A DNA stretch of 64,000 nucleotides from Lunularia cruciata (taxonomy: Eukaryota > Streptophyta > Marchantiopsida > Lunulariales > Lunulariaceae), in NCBI GenBank assembly GCA_948567375.1, contig OX419757.1:15376001-15440000 (forward strand), read 5' to 3'. Shown in pieces: positions 11,955 through 22,678 of the stretch. Every line of letters starts with the position of its first letter. The stretch's first letter is position 1. A program made the translations under genes and the position numbers. Below the pieces are notes generated by a model. The model was not told where the DNA came from, did no database searches, and saw nothing but the letters and a program-made list of their open reading frames with translations.

Positions 11955-13177
11955 TGTAACAATATAGAGCTTACCAATGAGTTAGTCAAGACTAACAAAA
12001 TAGCAAATAGGCCAAATTAGCTATGAATATTCTAGAGGTATCTAGGAAGCTACTTGGTACCTTCCAAGTATTGGGTAATGTGCAGGCCAAGGAGGAAACT
12101 TCTTGAGAAAATTACAAGCTAGCTTAGCTTGCAAGCCAAGTAGGTAGCTTCTAGAAAGAAGCTTCTTGGCTAGCTTAGCTTGCACACCAAGTAGGTGGCT
12201 CCTAGATAGAAATTTCTTAAGAAGCTTCTTGCTTAACTTGGCTTGTGTAATACCAAGAGCTAGCCACATGATCTAGATGTGAAATTCAGTTTGGTAACAT
12301 CTAGAATGATGTTTTACATGATGGTAAAAATAAATAAGATAGAAGTATCACCAAAAGAGTACTTCTACTAATAGGGCAGAAACCGAAATAGACTTGAGAA
12401 CCTTTGAACCAATAGCTAGACATATGATTTAAAGGTGAGAATTGGTTTGGTAACATCTAGAAGGATGTTACACATGATGGACTAAACAGATCAGAAAGAG
12501 GTATCACCAAAAGGGGACTTCTACTAATAGAGTTGGAACCAAAATATACCTGAAATCTTTGAAGGCAATTTTGGAGGCCTAAACAGATGAATTAGGCCTC
12601 GAAAATGTGTAGAGTCCTCTCCAATAAAGGAAAGGCTGGCCTTCCCCCCCCAGTGCTTTGTCTTGTCAAGAGCTTTCCAATGGTACCTTACTCACGTGAT
12701 TTTGAGATTCCTACAAGAAGATTCCCTAAAAGATTCCCTCCGGTCAAAGCTTGTTTGACCAACCAGATAGGACCTAGACCAGACATGTCACCCATCCAAG
12801 TAAGTTATCCAAGGGTGGAGCTTGCTGATATGTCACCTATCTATGTTCCTAATCCTATGGTGGAGCTTCCTTGGAGGAGATCCTCTTTGTCTATATAATA
12901 AAGAGAAGGTGCTTTCTTGGGGCATCGAATGTTTGAGTGTGCAATCTGTGTTTTCTCTCTTCTCTTGTCCTCAGAGTATTACAGCTTGCACTCCAAGTAG
13001 GAACCTTTTAGGAAACTTCTTGAGAAACTTCTCAAGAGTTTTGTATATTTTCCTATAAATACCAAAGCCTAAGCTCATGTTAGACATTGAAATTTTCTTT
13101 CATTCAAGTGTCCTAATGTGATCTTTCATTCTAGTCTTCCATTCTCCTATGTCTCTCCTTGGCCTCGGTCTTTTACA
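11955..13177 (+). repeat. 3' LTR of A2, split by a solo LTR
   Basis: Starts TGTAACAATATAGAGC at 11955 and runs to 12245, then resumes at 12984 and ends TCTTTTACA at 13177. The interruption is a family B solo LTR with its own target duplication GCTTG. Confidence 0.9.
12246..12983 (+). mobile_element. Family B solo LTR inside the 3' LTR of A2
   Basis: 738 bp, from TGTAATACCAAGAGCTAG to CAGAGTATTACA, exactly as long as the 5' LTR of B1. GCTTG stands on both sides (12241-12245 and 12984-12988), a perfect 5-bp target duplication. It arose by insertion followed by recombination between the two LTRs, which removed the internal part. It contains TATATAAT near 12892 as its own promoter box. Confidence 0.95.
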
Positions 13178-13188
13178 ACATCCCCTTA

Positions 13189-13926
13189 TGTAATACCAAG
13201 AGCTAGTCATATGATCTAGATGTGAAATTTGGTTTGATAACATCTAGAATGATGATATACATGATGGTCAAAATATATCAGATAGAAGTATCACCAAAAG
13301 AGTACTTCTACTAATAGAGCAGAAACCAAAATAAACTTGAGAACCTTAGAACCAATAGCTAGACATATGATTTAAAGGTGAGAATTGGTTTGGTAACATC
13401 AAGAAGGATGGTACATATGATGGACTAAATAGATCAGAAAGAGGTATCACCAATAGAGGACTTCTACTAATAGAGTAGGAACCGAAATATACCTAAAATC
13501 TTTGAAGGCAATTTCGAAGGCTTAAACGGATGAATTAGGTCTTTAAAATGTGCAAATTCCCTGCCCAACACAAGAAAAGCTGGCCTTCCCTCCCCATTGG
13601 TTTGTTGCATTGAGAGCTTTCCAACGGTACCTTACTCACGTGATTTTGAGACTCCTACAAGAAGATTCTCTAAAAGATTCCCTTTGGTCAAAGCTTGTTT
13701 GACCAACCAGATAGGATGTAGACCAACATGTCACCCATCCAAGTAAGTAATCCAAGGGTGAAGCTTGCTGACATGTCACCTATCTGTGTGCCTAATCCTA
13801 TGGTGGAGCTTCCTTGGAGTAGATCCTCTTTGTCTATATAATAAAGAGAAGGTGCTCCTTTGGGGCACCGAATGTTGAGTGTGTAATTTGTGTTTCTCTC
13901 TCTTCTCTTGTCCTTGGATTATTACA
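13189..13926 (+). repeat. 5' LTR of B1
   Basis: 738 bp, TGTAATACCAAG to GGATTATTACA. The first 315 bp are two diverged tandem units of about 155 bp (about 13194-13348 and 13349-13505), each built around CTAG..ATATGAT, GGTTTG.TAACATC and AGAAGTATCACCAA-like words. TATATAAT at 13835-13842 is the likely promoter box. Confidence 0.9.
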
Positions 13927-13940
13927 ATGATATCAAAGCA
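13927..13940 (+). other. Primer-binding site of B1
   Basis: TGATATCAAAGCA follows the LTR after one base and resembles the initiator-Met primer site TGGTATCAGAGCA with two changes. Confidence 0.65.
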
Positions 13941-14547
13941 AGTGTCTTAGTCCAAGAGAGTGGATCACCTCTCTTGGAAGAGCACGAATGAACTACTGAA
14001 ACTGAGTAATTTGAGGTGGAGAACATAGAGTAATTGCTAGACTTAGGAAGGACTTTAGAGAGCGGACGGGATGGATGCACCGGGAGGAAAATTTCTTGCA
14101 CCTAGCTTTCCATTCCCAAATCCATTCCACATCAAGGTTATGTACATCAAGCGTGAGCAAATGAGTGTATCGCTAGTTTATCACTTTGGCGCAAAATTCA
14201 TGGATAGGATGATGAACTCACCAAACCCGTTGATTCTATCTATGGTGATATATGATAGAGAGAGGGATTTGACAATCTACATTATACTATGATGATATGG
14301 ATGTGAATGTCCCAAATTCTCTCCCTTTCAACACTCAAGTAGAAATCCGTTATGTAGTGAGACCAAAATTTTTGGTCTCACTACAATGTTTAGAGATTTT
14401 GTGGTTAGAAATTTTGGCAAGGAGTATTATCAACGAGTGATAGCTTCTAAGGTCCCAATGGTAGTTCTGATAGTTTTTGCGCCTTCCAGAGTGATCATAT
14501 TGACTTTGTATTGAAATAGACATTAGCAATTGAGTGTTGCAAGGCCC

Positions 14548-15640
14548 ATGGATCTGCAATTGCAAGAGCTGGTGCAAGGAATGCAAGGGATGTTGAATGA
14601 ATTTTGAGAGATTAAGATTACCATGGAGACATTACAAAGTCAAGTGCAGATCCTCAGGAATGATCAAGCCATGCAAGATGAAGAGCCGTCTCAAAACCCA
14701 GTACCTATGACTGAAGTACTTGGAGAGGCACTTGTACCTACGAACCCTATCAACGATGAAGCCACATTGCTACTCCGGATGAAGAAGACCTGCAACATTG
14801 AGCCTTACAAGGGGCAACGTATGATGGGAGTAGTCGAAAATTGGATCTCAAGAATGAATTGATATTTTTGATTGTTCTCAACAGAGATCACAGAGCACAT
14901 TACAGGCGTGTTTGCATGTGAGTACTTGACCGATAAAGCCCTCACATGGTATGATGCTTGGAAACGATCTATGTTGGTAGAGAGAAGGGAGGTCATATGG
15001 ACATCAATGCAAGAAGGATTGTTGAAGAATTTCCAATTGGTGGATTTTGTGCAGATGGCTTGAACCCAACTATGGGGATTTAGACAAAAGAACAACGTAC
15101 AAGAGTATGTGGAGGCATTGCTGGATCTACAAGTTGCAATAATTGACATGAGTTCAGTAGAGGCTCTCAACAATTTTGAATGAGGGTTAAAGAAGTGGAT
15201 TTGCCAAGAAGTCATGGTGCAAAATCCTCGCACGGTATTTGAAGCCATTTCTTATGCACTGAGAATAGTAGGAGCATTGGGTGGAGGTGAAGGAGTAGTT
15301 CCACCTCAATATTATTGGGCAGAAATGCCACACATGGGTGGACCTGTACCAATGGAATTGAGCAACCTTTAATTTTGAGATCAAAGAGCACGACCGCTTC
15401 AAGAGGAGCGTGGATGGGTAGAAGAACAAAGAGATGGAGTCCCACATGGAGAAGGAACTCAAGGAGAACAATGTCATTGTTACAATTGTGGCCGTATTGG
15501 GCACATATCAACCAATTGTCGCACTTTTTTCCTAGAGGCCCTCGGCCTTCATACAGGTGATTTTTGAACAACATAGAGAGGTGCATTGAAGAGGAGGAGG
15601 TGGAAAACACTTTGGAAAACAAAGATTGCCAATAAATGTA
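14548..15640 (+). pseudogene. B1 gag remnant with zinc knuckle
   Basis: I place the start at the ATG at 14548 because a coiled-coil-like start, MDLQLQELVQGMQGM, follows and the gag frame can be traced from it. Upstream, 14071-14292 is open but not gag-like. The capsid part contains YLTDKALTWYDAW (about 14920-14965), a hallmark of chromovirus gag. A perfect CCHC knuckle, CYNCGRIGHISTNC, lies near 15478-15520. In-frame stops occur after MLNEF, after SRMN and after FVQMA, so the copy is dead. Gag packages the element RNA. Confidence 0.85.
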
Positions 15641-15698
15641 CCTCATGGCCTTACTAGCTCAATAAGGAAGAAGAGAAGCAAGGGAAGGAAGAAGACTA

Positions 15699-16205
15699 AT
15701 GTGCAAAGATCCCCAAAAGGCAACCTCACAATTGATTGTCGTGAATGGAGTCCTAGAAGGCAATCAAGTGAGAGTATTAATTGACCCGGGAGCAACAAAG
15801 AATTTCTTATTTTGCTTTGTTGCGATAAGATTGAAAATGGATCTAGAGAGAGATGTGAGTGAAGAAGTAGAGTTGCCTAATGGGCAAACAAAGAGGATTG
15901 AATCATTACCTAGACGAGTCACACTCTTTGTAGGAGAATATCAGGAAGCAATTGAGTGGCGAGTGATACAATTAGCTCGATATGATGCAATCTTAGGCAT
16001 ACCATGGATGGAGCATTACAACCCTATGGTAGATTGGAGGAAGAAAGTAGTGAGAACCCACCAATGGGCAATCATTGGGGTTAAAGAAAAATCACCCAGG
16101 CAGGATCTGCCTCTATATGTTATAGGAACGGCAACTATCTATAAGACCGATAGATGTTTCATGGGTCTAATAAGAGAAGTCCAGAGTGCACACCTTGATA
16201 GATAA
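15699..16205 (+). pseudogene. B1 aspartic protease domain, catalytic motif altered
   Basis: A 168-residue open stretch holds a retroviral-type aspartic protease: substrate flap region, YDAILGIPWMEHYNP and surrounding strands are clear. The catalytic D-S/T-G triad reads D-P-G (LIDPGATKNF, Asp at 15783-15785). The Pro would probably abolish activity. In an intact element this enzyme cleaves the Gag-Pol polyprotein. It lies in line with gag upstream and RT downstream. Confidence 0.85.
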
Positions 16206-16217
16206 ATTCTTGAGAAA

Positions 16218-17515
16218 TTGAAGGTTGTGGTGGATGAATTTCAAGATGTCTTTCTTGATGATCTACACTCAGGATTACCACCAAAAAGGAGATTAGATCA
16301 TAAAATTGATACACTCCCAAGGAAGACACCTCCTTGTAAGGCCCCATATTTCCTATCACCTCATGAGTTGGAGGAGTGTAAGACTCAAATTGAGGAGATG
16401 CTGCAGAAGAGGTTCATCCAACCTAGCGCATCACCATATGGGGCTCTTGTTTAGTTTGTGAAGAAGAAGGATGGTCCAATGCGCATGTGCATTGACTTTC
16501 AAGGTCTCAATCAGAAAATAGTGAAAAACAAATACCCCTTACCTTGCATGGATGACCTACTTGATCAACTCCATGGAGCGAGATACTTCACCAAATTGAA
16601 CTTGCGGAGTGGTTACAATCAAATCCATATTGGAGAGGAGGATGTGTACAAAACTGCTTTTTGAACCTAGTATGGTCACTTCATGTGTCTTGTGATGCCT
16701 TTTGGCCTCACCAATGAACCTGCTACTTTCATGAGTCTAATAAGTGACATATTTTGTCCATACTTGGATAAGTTTGTTATTGTCTTCTTGGATGATATCT
16801 TAGTATACAGTAGCACGATGACAGAACACAAACAACATCTACAAGAGATCCTCTAGATTCTAAGACAAAATTGATTGTACGCCAAAATCTCAAAGTGCAA
16901 GTTTGGCAAGTCTGAAATAGACTACTTGGGGCATAGAGTAAGTGTAGAGGGCATTCAAGTATAGACGTATAAAATAGAGGTCATTCAAAAATGGAGTGCT
17001 CCAAAAGATCAGACTCAACTCAAGAGCTTCTTGGGGTTGATAGGATTCTACTATAGATTTTTCAAGGACTTCTCTAAGGTTACACAACCTTTAACAACAC
17101 TACTTGGCAAGGAGAAGAAGTGGACATGTGGAATTGCACAAGAGTTGGCCTTTCAAGAATTGAAATCCGCCTTGCTACATGCATCAATCTTGAAGTCGTA
17201 TGACCCAAAACGTCCAATCAAGTTGGTTACAGATGCATCAGGCATAGCAATAGGAGCAGTCCTACAACAAGAGTGGCATGACGGATGGCATCCAATTGCA
17301 TATTTCTCTTGAAATTTTTTACCGGCAGAGCGCAACTACCACACCACAGAATGAGAAGAGCTAGCCATCATTCTGGCAACCAAGCATTGGAAGCACTATT
17401 TGGGCAAGAAGGCATTTGTAGTAGAGACAGACCATAAACCTCTAGTCTACCTCGAGACGCAAAAGGATCTATCTCATTGCCAGATTCAATGGGTAGAGTG
17501 GCAAAAAATGCTTCA
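16218..17515 (+). pseudogene. B1 reverse transcriptase and RNase H
   Basis: RT begins with DVFLDDLHSGLPP, then [30 protein letters not shown] and the polymerase box [10 protein letters not shown] (about 16780-16812), where both catalytic Asp residues survive. Stops at about 16452 and 16662 break the frame. RNase H (17030-17500) shows LVTDASGIAIGAVLQQ and later ETDHKPLVY. One stop follows PIAYFS. The enzyme copies RNA into DNA and removes the RNA template. The motif set is complete but the frame is broken. Confidence 0.9.
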
Positions 17516-17517
17516 AC

Positions 17518-18600
17518 ATGACAATCACCTACATGGAAGGTAAGAAGCAACTTGTGGATGTATTCACCCACATGCTAATGGCAAACAACTTGGTGGTAAA
17601 GGTTAAGATTAACCTTGAATTCTGGCCAAAGATTTTGGCTGCTACAAAAACTGATCCACATATTGTAGAAGCGCAATCATCGAAAGGCATCACTAGCACC
17701 CAAGGACTCACCTTTCATGATGGTAAATTATGGATCCCAAATGTCTCAGAATTACGCACCACTTGTCTAGTGGAATGTCATGATTTGGCCATTGCAGGTC
17801 ATGTCGGAGTGGACAAGACATTGGATGCAATCCAACACCATTACTATTGGCCTAAGATGAGCAATGACATGATGGACTATGTGCGTAGCTGCCCACTTTG
17901 TCAACAGAACAAAGCTTCTAATCAAGCTCCTGTAGGGCTGCTTCAACCTCTCCCCACGCTTACCCAACGTTGGGAACAAGTGAGTATGGATCACGTCTGT
18001 GAATTACCCAAGACCACCTCAAGGTTTGACTCCATCATGGTCTTTGTGGACTGGCTCAGCAAAATGATTCATGTACACCCTATCACCAAGGATGTGACTG
18101 CTCCACAACTAGCTCAATTATACTTAGACGTAGTCTTCTCTCACCATGGCTTGTCTAGAATACTTATCACTAATAGAGGCACTCAATTCACCAGTTTATT
18201 TTGGCCAACACTCTTTGGTTTCTTCAAAACCAAGTTGGCCATGTCCATAGCTTACAACCTACAAATAGATGGCCAAACAGAGCGGTCTAATTGCACACTT
18301 GACATGGACATGTTACGCGGCTTCACCTTAGAAGAGCAAGAGAGGTGGGACACCCTACTCCCGTTGGTGGAATTCACTTACAACAATTCAGTGAATGCAT
18401 CCACCCAAGTCATTCTATTCTTCCTCATGTATGGTGAGCATCCCTTCACACCTTCTAGCTTGATGAAGATCCGTCCAATGACTACCAAGGTCGATGCAGT
18501 TAACACATTTGTTTCTAAAATCCAACAAGCTGTGGAGAGCGCCAAGCACAGATTATAGATTGCATAAAATCAACAAAAGTAGTATGCTGATGCACACCGT
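17518..18600 (+). pseudogene. B1 integrase core
   Basis: The longest clean stretch of B1 (346 codons, 17518-18558). The HHCC zinc site is visible as H...GHVGVDKTL and CPLCQQNK. The DDE core has the first Asp in SMDHV and the Glu in QTERSN, but the second Asp is Asn (ITNRGTQF near 18165-18190), so strand transfer should be dead. The frame ends at a TAG before the GPY/chromodomain part. The intact protein inserts the DNA copy into the genome. Confidence 0.9.
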
Positions 18601-18606
18601 AGGCAC

Positions 18607-19062
18607 ATGGAGTTCAATTTTGGGGATCAAGTGTGGCTATTGATAACCAACCTCACATTAGTTGGACCTCGTAAGCTCAGACCTCATTTTATTGGGCCTT
18701 TCTTGATTCTTTGTCATGTCGACGCTATGGCCTATCACCTTGAGCTACCACCACACATGAAGATCCATCCCGTGTTCCATGTTTCCCTACTACGGAGATA
18801 TGCTCCCTGCTCAGGCCAGGGTCATTCCACCCAAGACATTTGACCTTGTCCGACACTCATTGATGGCATAGAGAAATATGAAATGGAACGTATTCTCCAA
18901 AAATGCATGTGTAGTACTCGCCATCTGCGGGTAGACTATCTAGTGTAGTGGAAAGGTTACCCCCTCTATGAAGCAACCTGGGAGCCTGCTGCTAATTTGA
19001 CACATGCACCGGTGTTGGTGCAAGCATTTGAGCAACAATTGCACAATGAGGACGTTGCATCT
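18607..19062 (+). pseudogene. B1 integrase C-terminus and chromodomain
   Basis: After the GPY-like linker (AYHLELPPHMKIHPVFHVSL, about 18730-18790) comes a chromodomain: EKYEMERIL, then DYLV, stop, WKGYPLYEATWEP. The TAG at 18946-18948 replaces the residue before the WKGYP signature (Lys or Arg in most family members). This signature places B1 in the chromovirus lineage of Ty3/gypsy. The domain binds methylated histone tails in related elements. Confidence 0.9.
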
Positions 19063-19078
19063 TAAAAGGAGGGAGGTC
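19063..19078 (+). other. Polypurine tract of B1
   Basis: AAAAGGAGGGAGGTC lies directly before the 3' LTR and is the expected primer for plus-strand DNA synthesis. Confidence 0.75.
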
Positions 19079-19828
19079 TGTAACCAAGAGCTAGCCATAT
19101 GATCTAGATGTGAAATTTGGTTTGATGCCATCTAGAATGATGTTATATATGATGGTCAAAATATATCAGATAGAAGTATCACCAAAAGAGTACTTTTATT
19201 AATAGAGCAAAAACTAAAATAAACTTGAGAACCTTGGAACCAATAGCTAGACATATAAGTTAAAGGTGAGGATTGGTTTGGTAACATCTAGAAGGATGTT
19301 ACACATGATAGACTAAACAGATCAGAAAGAGGTATCACCAAAAGGAGACTTCTACTAATAGAGTAGGAACCAAAATATGCCTAAAATCTTTGAAGGTAAT
19401 TTTGGAGGCTGAAGAGATGAATTAAGTCTCAAAAATGTGCACATTCTCTTCCCAATGGAAAAAATATTGGCCTTTCCTCCCCCATGGTTTTTTGCATTGA
19501 GAGCTTTCCAATGGTACCTTACTCATGTGATTCTGAGACTCCTACAAGAAGATTCCCTTAAAGATTCCCTCTTGTCAAAGCTTGTTTGACCAACCAGATA
19601 GGATGTAGACCAACATGTCACACATCCAAGTAAGTAATCCAAGGGTGGAGCTTGCTAACATGTCACCTATTTGTGTGCCTAATCCTATGGTGGAGCTTCC
19701 TATGGTGGAGTCTCCTTTGCTATATAATACAATCAAGGTGCTCCTTTGGAGCATTGGAGGTTGAGTGCAAAACAATATGTTTCTTTTTCTAGGTTTCTCT
19801 TTAGGTCTTTTATCCCTGGAAGATTACA
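19079..19828 (+). repeat. 3' LTR of B1
   Basis: Starts TGTAACCAAGAGCTAG and ends GGAAGATTACA, 750 bp. It is clearly diverged from the 5' LTR, by roughly one base in ten by eye, more than expected of a recent single insertion. Confidence 0.9.
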
Positions 19829-19959
19829 ATAATTATTTAAACTTCCAAAATTAACCATGATCAAATATCATACCTTGCAAGTGAAGCAAACTCGCATAGG
19901 TTGAGCCTTCAATCCCATTAGAATTAATCAAGTTCTAAATAGATGACTTGAATTCTCCA

Positions 19960-21597
19960 TCTAGGATTCCTCATTTCCTTGATCATCATGCTCCACAAAC
20001 TACACTTGGATGATTTAGTGGAGTCATTTTATCTTGAGTGGACATTTAGCAATGTGATGCTCAATTTAGCAATTATAAAAGCAATCACTATTTTGTCATA
20101 ATCTTTCACTATTTTTAGGGTGTATACTTCAAGGACAAAACACCTCTTCAAGTGAGAAAACAAAAAATTTACACTCAATCCTTAGATGCCTCAAAGAAGC
20201 ACCTTCTCTTTATTATATAGCAAAGAGGAACCTCTCAAAGGAAGCTCCACCCTTGGATCAGATACATGGATTGGTGACCTATTAGCAAGCTCCATCCTTG
20301 GATTAGCTGTTTGGATGGGTGACATGTTAGTCCTTGTCCTATCTAGCTGGTCAAATGGGTTTGACTAAAGCGAATCTTTAGGCTATCTTCTTATAGGAAG
20401 CTCAAAATTGCATGGGTAAGGTACCATCGGAAAGCTCTCAACAAGATGCATCATGGGAGGAGAAGGCAAGCCTTTTGTTCTTCAAGAGAAATAAAAAAAT
20501 TCATTTTCAAGGACTAATTCATCCATTTAGGCCTCCAAAAATGGCTTTAAACTTTTCAAGCTATTTTTTGGCTTCTAACCTATTAGTAGAAGTGTTCTTT
20601 TGGTGATACCTCTATCTGATCTACATTCTCCATCATGTATAAAGTCCTTCCAGATGTCACCACCCCAAGTTTCACATCTAGATCATATGTCTAGCTATTG
20701 ATTCTAAAGTCTCAAGCATGTTTTGATTTCTGGCCTATTAGTAGAAGTACTCTTTCGGTGATATTAATAGAAGTGCTCTTTTGATTACCTCTATCTGATC
20801 TACTAAGCCCATCATATATAACATCCTCTTAGATGTTACAAAACCAAATTTCATCTCTAGATCATGTGTCTAGCTATTTGTATTAGGTGTAAGTGGTTTG
20901 GTTTCCGTTGGATGGTGGTGTGTGTGCAAGTTCTATGAAGGTCGAGGTAAAGACCAAGTTGTTGCAACTAAGGAATCAAAGTGCTCAGCCAACTACATGG
21001 CTTCCTCCAAGTGCTTGGGCTCCCGCATAATCACTTCCAATTTGATGCATGACTTCAAGCTCCTCACAAATTGATCTAGAGTTTTACTTTCTAATATATC
21101 TAAAATTTGCATTATGGTATTTTGGAATTGAATGATATATCTTCTTATCAAACTAATCTGCTTCAATTTTGCCAATCTATCTCATGCGGCTCGTGTAGCA
21201 TTTATTGCCCAAAATTGCCCAATTATTGTGATCTTGAATTCTTCCCATGTCAAGATTGGTGCAACAAACTGCCATCCAGTTTGCTCCACTCAATATTGCC
21301 ACCATAATTTTTTCACTCCATCCAATTAACTTGAAGCAAAGAGAATCTACCATCATTCATCTTGAAGATTTATAGCTTCAAAATAACATTCACAATCAAA
21401 CACACAATTCTCCATTGCGCTTGGGAGGTTCTTGCTTTCAAATACCTTGGACATCAAAAATCAGATTTGCTCTTCTCCTTCTCAAACTAGTGTTCTCTCT
21501 ACTTGCTCTTGTTGTTGATGATCTTGTTCCTCCAACAATCAAGTAAGGTGCTCAATTTGTTGCTACATAGCAATGATAACTTTGGTATTGCCGCCAT
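19960..21597 (-). pseudogene. A-minus gag remnant
   Basis: The start ATG (complement of 21595-21597) is in the family A context ATGGCGGCAATACC. Capsid pieces parallel to A3 and A5 are seen between 21000 and 21500, for example LDQFVRSLKSCIKLEV in the 20993-21175 frame. The zinc-knuckle part lies beyond the inserted LTR, near 20000-20110. Stops and frameshifts are numerous. Confidence 0.8.
20121..20885 (-). mobile_element. Family B solo LTR (minus) inside A-minus gag
   Basis: Reads as a reversed family B LTR. It starts TGTATACTTCAAGGAC, the TATA region is TTATTATATAG near 20209-20219, and it ends at the CTAGCTATTTGTATTA edge. Both internal units are present. The right edge is blurred. TTAGGG at 20115-20120 and TTAGGT at 20883-20888 may be the remnant target duplication. 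The gag sequence of the host element continues on both sides. Confidence 0.85.
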
Positions 21598-21978
21598 GGT
21601 TATTATTCTATTCAACTACCCACAATTTATCTAGGTGAATAAGTAGATGCAACACGTCCACCATTTTCCATAAGTTATAATCAAAAGTACGAATGGTTCA
21701 TTGGACAAGATGATTTTATTCGAAAAATTCTCCCCGTAGTGTAAGATGATAAATTGAGTGAGATGGTGTTTGGGTAGAAATGGATTTGGTGGTTCATAAA
21801 TTTTATCCATCTCATCCTTGCTTCGATACCAATGTAAAAGACCAAGGAGAGAAATAAGAGAGTGAAAGATCACATTGGGACTCTTGAATAAGGGAAAAGC
21901 TAAATGCCTAGTATGAGCTTAGGCTTTGGTTTTTAGGTAAGAAAACAAGGCTCTTTAGAAACTTCTCAAGAAGCTTCT

Positions 21979-22393
21979 TGTAACAATATGGAATTTAGTG
22001 ACAAAGTTAGTAGAGCTAATGAAGTAGAAAATAAGATAAATTAGTCTAGAATATTCTAGAAGCTTCTTGGGAAGCTTCTCGGCTAGCTTAGCTTGCAATC
22101 CAAGTAGGTGGCTTCTAGAAGGAAGCTTCTAGAAGCTTCCAACTAACTTAGCTTGCACACCAAGTAAGCAACTCCTAGAGGGAAGCTTCTTGAGAAGTTT
22201 CCCAATTAACTTGGCTTTCACTCCAAGAAAGTGACTCAAAAAAGCTTCTTGAGAAGCTTCTCAAGAGCCTTGTATGATCCCTATAAATACAAGAGCCAAA
22301 GCTCATGCTAGGCATTTGGAGTTTTCCCACATTCAAGTGTCTCAATGTGATCTTCCATTCTCTTGTTCCTCTCCTTGGTCTAGGTCTTTTACA
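21979..22393 (+). repeat. 5' LTR of A3
   Basis: 415 bp, from TGTAACAATATGGAATTTAG to GTCTTTTACA. It contains three GCTTGCA-CC-CCAAGTA-type units and the strongest heat-shock-type motif of the window, with TATAAATA near 22282-22289. Confidence 0.92.
22113..22139 (+). promoter_or_regulatory. Perfect four-unit heat-shock element in the A3 LTR
   Basis: GAAGCTTCTAGAAGCTTC at 22122-22139 is GAAnnTTCnnGAAnnTTC without a mismatch, preceded by TTCTAGAA at 22113-22120. Alternating GAA/TTC triplets with 2-bp gaps are the known binding site of trimeric heat-shock factors. It stands about 145 bp upstream of the TATA box. Confidence 0.65.
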
Positions 22394-22409
22394 TTGATAT
22401 TAGAGTAGG
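22394..22409 (+). other. Primer-binding site of A3
   Basis: TTGATATTAGAGTAGG follows the LTR and matches the initiator-Met primer site with a few changes. Confidence 0.7.
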
Positions 22410-22678
22410 AATGGGATGGATGGAATGGGATGGATGGAATTTATGGACCACCAAATCCAATTCCACCAAACCATTGGGATTTTCATGTCCAAGTACTACC
22501 CAAGCATCATTTCACACAATTTATCACTTCATGCTTTGGACAAGATTTTTTGCATACAATCATCATATTTGAGGAACCCTTGGTGCTTCAGATTGTAACA
22601 TATGGAGAATGGTGTACGTGTTACTTCTATGTGTTAATAGATTAGATAGATTAGGGGTGGCGTGATAGAGTAAAAACC

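Larger units (their letters stand above)
6923..13177 (+). mobile_element. Family A chromovirus copy A2, inserted in A1
   Basis: Flanked by a perfect 5-bp duplication ACATC. It carries remnants of all family A parts in order: LTR, leader, gag, protease, linker repeat, RT, RNase H, integrase, chromodomain and LTR. The left LTR has lost its last part together with the primer site and part of the leader (join near 7353). The right LTR is split by a family B solo LTR. A2 is therefore younger than A1 and older than the solo LTR. Confidence 0.9.
13189..19828 (+). mobile_element. Family B chromovirus copy B1 (Ty3/gypsy)
   Basis: The full layout is present: 5' LTR, primer-binding site, leader, gag, protease, RT, RNase H, integrase, chromodomain, polypurine tract and 3' LTR. 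Reading frames are interrupted and several catalytic residues are lost. The flanks do not form a target duplication (CCTTA at 13184-13188 against ATAAT at 19829-19833). They also belong to different family A copies in opposite orientation, so B1 is probably a recombinant. Confidence 0.9.
19829..21832 (-). mobile_element. Family A minus-strand copy (A-minus), internal part, truncated in protease
   Basis: On the minus strand, from right to left: primer site next to 21833, leader, gag from the ATG at 21597, a zinc-knuckle region near 20000-20110, and the start of protease (VNFGSLN at 19835-19855), where it is cut by the B1 boundary. Gag is interrupted by a family B solo LTR. Everything downstream of the protease active site is missing here. 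Confidence 0.85.

Noticed and set aside
14071-14292. 73-codon frame before B1 gag as the true gag start
   Set aside because: The sequence is not gag-like and ends well before the frame with capsid and zinc-knuckle motifs; the ATG at 14548 fits better.
14805-15646. Three long minus-strand frames (105-147 codons)
   Set aside because: They are opposite-strand images of the B1 gag region, which has clear plus-strand domain matches.
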